A stretch of 8,590 nt of DNA from Balneolaceae bacterium (GTDB lineage Bacteria > Bacteroidota > Rhodothermia > Balneolales > Balneolaceae). Positions 6,885-8,590 of the stretch are shown one piece after another. The DNA lies in contig SKGY01000173.1 in assembly GCA_007117235.1 (NCBI GenBank), forward strand, positions 1 through 8,590, given 5' to 3'. Each line of letters opens with the position of its first letter. Within the stretch, counting starts at the first letter, position 1. Both the position numbers and the translations under genes were made by a program. Below the pieces are notes generated by a model. That model saw only the letters and a program-made list of their open reading frames with translations. It made no database searches and was not told the DNA's origin.

Positions 6885-7044
6885 CAATACCCCGAAAGCT
6901 CCTCTCCCCATGCGACATGCGCCCCACAACCAGCCCCGGCGCGTCACCGACGCCTGCCCAAAAGGTGCGCAGGTGAAGCAAAGCGGCATGGCGCATAGCC
7001 CATGCAAACCGCGCGCCAAACCTGCCAGTGTCGCGCCCGACTGC

Positions 7045-7062
7045 GGAAATACGCGTATTTCC
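7045..7062. repeat. Perfect 18-bp palindrome, candidate operator or dispersed repeat
   Basis: GGAAATACGCGTATTTCC is its own reverse complement over all 18 bases. It lies about 160 bases upstream of the fusion gene start and 75 bases past the rpoN stop. An uninterrupted dyad of this length suits a dimeric repressor site or a genome-wide repeated palindrome. With only an 8.6-kb window I cannot tell which. Confidence 0.6.
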
Positions 7063-7102
7063 TGCAATCCCCCATATCGCCGCATCGCAACGACGCAGCT
7101 TG

Positions 7103-7121
7103 CCCGCCCCTTGGGGGCGGG
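7103..7121 (-). terminator. GC-rich hairpin downstream of rpoN
   Basis: CCCGCCCC (7103-7110) pairs with GGGGCGGG (7114-7121) around a 3-base loop, a very stable 8-bp stem. It lies 15 bases past the rpoN stop codon. It has no U-run on the minus strand, so it is a terminator-like structure rather than a classical intrinsic terminator. Confidence 0.5.
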
Positions 7122-7136
7122 GCCGCATGATCAGGG

Positions 7137-8483
7137 CTATAGCGCCGCCACCAGATTGTAGCTGCGGCAGCGCTGCGATGATGAGGGGATACGATCCAGC
7201 TTTCTGTATTTGGCGACAGTCCGGCGCGCGATGTGGAACCCCTCGTCATGCAGGCGGCGGGTGATTGTGTCGTCGCTTAGCGGGCGCCGGCGGGGTTCTT
7301 GCTGCACCAAGGTGCGAATCCGCTCTCGCACCACATGGGCCGAAGCCCCCTCATCGGAATTGTTGCTGTCGATGGCCGCGCTGAAAAATATCTTGAGAGG
7401 GAAGCAGCCATGTGGAACCTGCATCATCATGGAAGATGTCACACGGCTTATTGTGCTTTCATGGACGCCAACCGCCTCTGCAATCGTCTTGAGCTTGAGG
7501 GGGCGCATATGCTGCATGCCATGTTCCAGAAACGCTTTCTGATACCGCACAATTTCGGCAGCAACCTTGATGCTTGTCTCGTTGCGCTGCGCAATCGCGC
7601 GGGTGAACCAGCGGGCCGTGCCAAGCGCATCGCGCACGAATTCACGGTCCGGGTCATTGGCCACCAGTTTTCTGACGCGGCGCGCAAGGGTTTCGTCAAC
7701 GGTGATCGTGGGCAGCGTCGAATTGTTCAACTCTACCACCCATTGGCCACCCGCACCTTTGAAGGCACGCAGGTCGGGTTCCCTGATCGGGGAAAAATTC
7801 CCGTGCGACAGGCGCAATCCGGGTTTCGGGTCCAGTTCGCGCAGGCGGCGCAACAATTGCGACAACTCGTCTTTCGAGCAGCCAATCTTGCGGCGCAACT
7901 CCGGGAAGGCCCCTTTTTGCACCAGTTCAAGATGCTCGATCAGCGTATACATGTGCGCGCGGTCCACAGCGTCTTCTTGTATTTGCAGGCGCAAACACTC
8001 TTTCAACCCACGGGCAAACAGGCCGCGCGGCTCGACAGTGTGCAGCTTTGCAAGCACGCGGGCGACAACATCCTCAGGCACCCCGAGGTTGCGCGCGATC
8101 CCGTCCAGCGGGACAAGCAGCCACCCTGACGGTTCCAGATGGGACGCCAGCGCATAGCCGATGGCCCTGTCAGCCGGTGCGACCAGAACTTCATCAACCT
8201 GCTTGAAAACCTGCGCATGAAACGTCTCGGCGGACGCGTCTGCGATCAGGGAAATCGGGTCATAGTCGCGCACCTCTGCGCTGGGGCCTGTGACGCGCGG
8301 CATGGCGCGTGTGGCTTGCGGCTGCGAAACCTCGATGAACGGATTCTCTTCGGCAAGGGTTTCGGCATAGCTTGAAAGCTCGATATTATTCAGCACAAGC
8401 AGCTTGATCGCCTGCTGCAATTGCGGTGTAAAAACCAAAGATTGCTTTTGCGCCAAATGCGCCTGCATCGACATGTGTATCAT
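7137..8483 (-). CDS. rpoN: RNA polymerase sigma-54 factor
   Basis: Sigma-54 directs core RNA polymerase to -24/-12 promoters that need an ATP-driven enhancer-binding activator (nitrogen, flagellar, transport and other genes). The protein has 448 residues, near normal for the family. Region I (about 6-53) is the Gln/Leu-rich activator-response region (QSLVFTPQLQQAIKLLVLNN, 14-33). The core-binding domain spans about 95-270. The helix-turn-helix region has KTIAEAVGVHESTISRVTS (332-350), then FPLKIFFSAAI (361-371). The RpoN box is ARRTVAKYRK (419-428), where the consensus ends in Glu. It ends IPSSSQRCRSYNLVAAL, a few residues longer than usual. The ATG at 8481-8483 has GGAG 5 bases ahead; Met4 and Met6 are possible alternatives. 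No hpf or ptsN gene is visible downstream, unlike the common rpoN operon; instead a hairpin and the IS-derived unit follow. Confidence 0.97.
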   Translation of the reverse strand: MIHMSMQAHLAQKQSLVFTPQLQQAIKLLVLNNIELSSYAETLAEENPFIEVSQPQATRAMPRVTGPSAEVRDYDPISLIADASAETFHAQVFKQVDEVLVAPADRAIGYALASHLEPSGWLLVPLDGIARNLGVPEDVVARVLAKLHTVEPRGLFARGLKECLRLQIQEDAVDRAHMYTLIEHLELVQKGAFPELRRKIGCSKDELSQLLRRLRELDPKPGLRLSHGNFSPIREPDLRAFKGAGGQWVVELNNSTLPTITVDETLARRVRKLVANDPDREFVRDALGTARWFTRAIAQRNETSIKVAAEIVRYQKAFLEHGMQHMRPLKLKTIAEAVGVHESTISRVTSSMMMQVPHGCFPLKIFFSAAIDSNNSDEGASAHVVRERIRTLVQQEPRRRPLSDDTITRRLHDEGFHIARRTVAKYRKLDRIPSSSQRCRSYNLVAAL

Positions 8484-8590
8484 GGGCTCTCCGCAGCGTT
8501 TTTACTTCCAGAGCCGAGGTTACCCCTATCTGATGCCAACCGTAGCCTCTCTTAAGTTGGAAGCGCAGATCATTGGATGGCAGGGGTTAA

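Larger units (their letters stand above)
6885..7136. other. Intergenic region between rpoN and the IstA-tail fusion gene
   Basis: These 252 bases are open in several frames but translate into unlikely Gly/Arg/Cys-rich peptides in all of them, so I treat them as noncoding. They hold a GC-rich hairpin next to rpoN (7103-7121), a perfect 18-bp palindrome (7045-7062) and a smaller dyad, GCATGG (6986-6991) with CCATGC (7000-7005). The promoter of the fusion gene should lie here, but no convincing -35/-10 pair is visible. Confidence 0.5.

Noticed and set aside
6885..7085. N-terminal extension of the fusion gene to the ATG at 7085 (67 more residues).
   Set aside because: It translates the 18-bp palindrome and a Gly/Cys/Arg-rich stretch unlike any integrase start; the later ATG at 6884 gives a plausible N-terminus.
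8484..8590. Possible sigma-54 promoter (TTGGCA-like sequence) upstream of rpoN, suggesting autoregulation.
   Set aside because: The TTGGCAT on the minus strand has no GC doublet at the required -12 spacing; no convincing promoter of any type is visible in these 107 bases.
1..8590. CRISPR arrays, rRNA, toxin-antitoxin pairs or phage structural genes.
   Set aside because: No regularly spaced repeats, conserved rRNA segments or such proteins were found on either strand.

Overview
The window looks like chromosomal DNA of an alphaproteobacterium, most likely a member of the Rhodobacterales (Roseobacter/Rhodobacter group). This rests on the GC-rich, GCG/CGC-heavy codon use and on the style of the PabB, RpoN and IstAB-like proteins. 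It is a judgement from familiarity, not from a search. All genes but one are on the minus strand.

Right to left, in the direction most genes are read, the layout is as follows. A full-length sigma-54 gene (rpoN, 7137-8483) is followed by a 252-base gap holding a GC-rich hairpin and a perfect 18-bp palindrome. Next comes a two-gene unit derived from an IS21-type element. Its first gene (5883-6884) is a chimera: an N-terminal integrase 'arm' DNA-binding domain (DUF4102-like), a low-complexity linker, and only the C-terminal tail of an IS21 transposase IstA, with no catalytic domain. Its second gene is an intact IstB AAA+ ATPase (5086-5868). Converging on istB is a small plus-strand gene of unknown function (4689-5060); a strong stem-loop lies across the junction. 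A roughly 300-base divergent intergenic region separates this gene from a two-component operon: a 7TM-DISM sensor histidine kinase (2510-4387) overlapping by 13 bases an OmpR-type response regulator (1845-2522). Then come ugd (UDP-glucose 6-dehydrogenase, 503-1669) and the first 134 codons of pabB (aminodeoxychorismate synthase component I), which runs off the left edge.

rpoN, the two-component system, ugd and pabB are ordinary housekeeping or regulatory genes. The part that stands out is the chimeric DUF4102/IstA-tail gene with its intact IstB partner. It keeps the istAB gene order, close spacing and a good istB ribosome binding site, but it lacks the transposase catalytic core. It may be a domesticated, non-transposing DNA-binding plus ATPase pair, or a recent remnant whose reading frame happens to be open. 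The membrane-spanning part of the kinase gene is markedly AT-rich compared with its surroundings.
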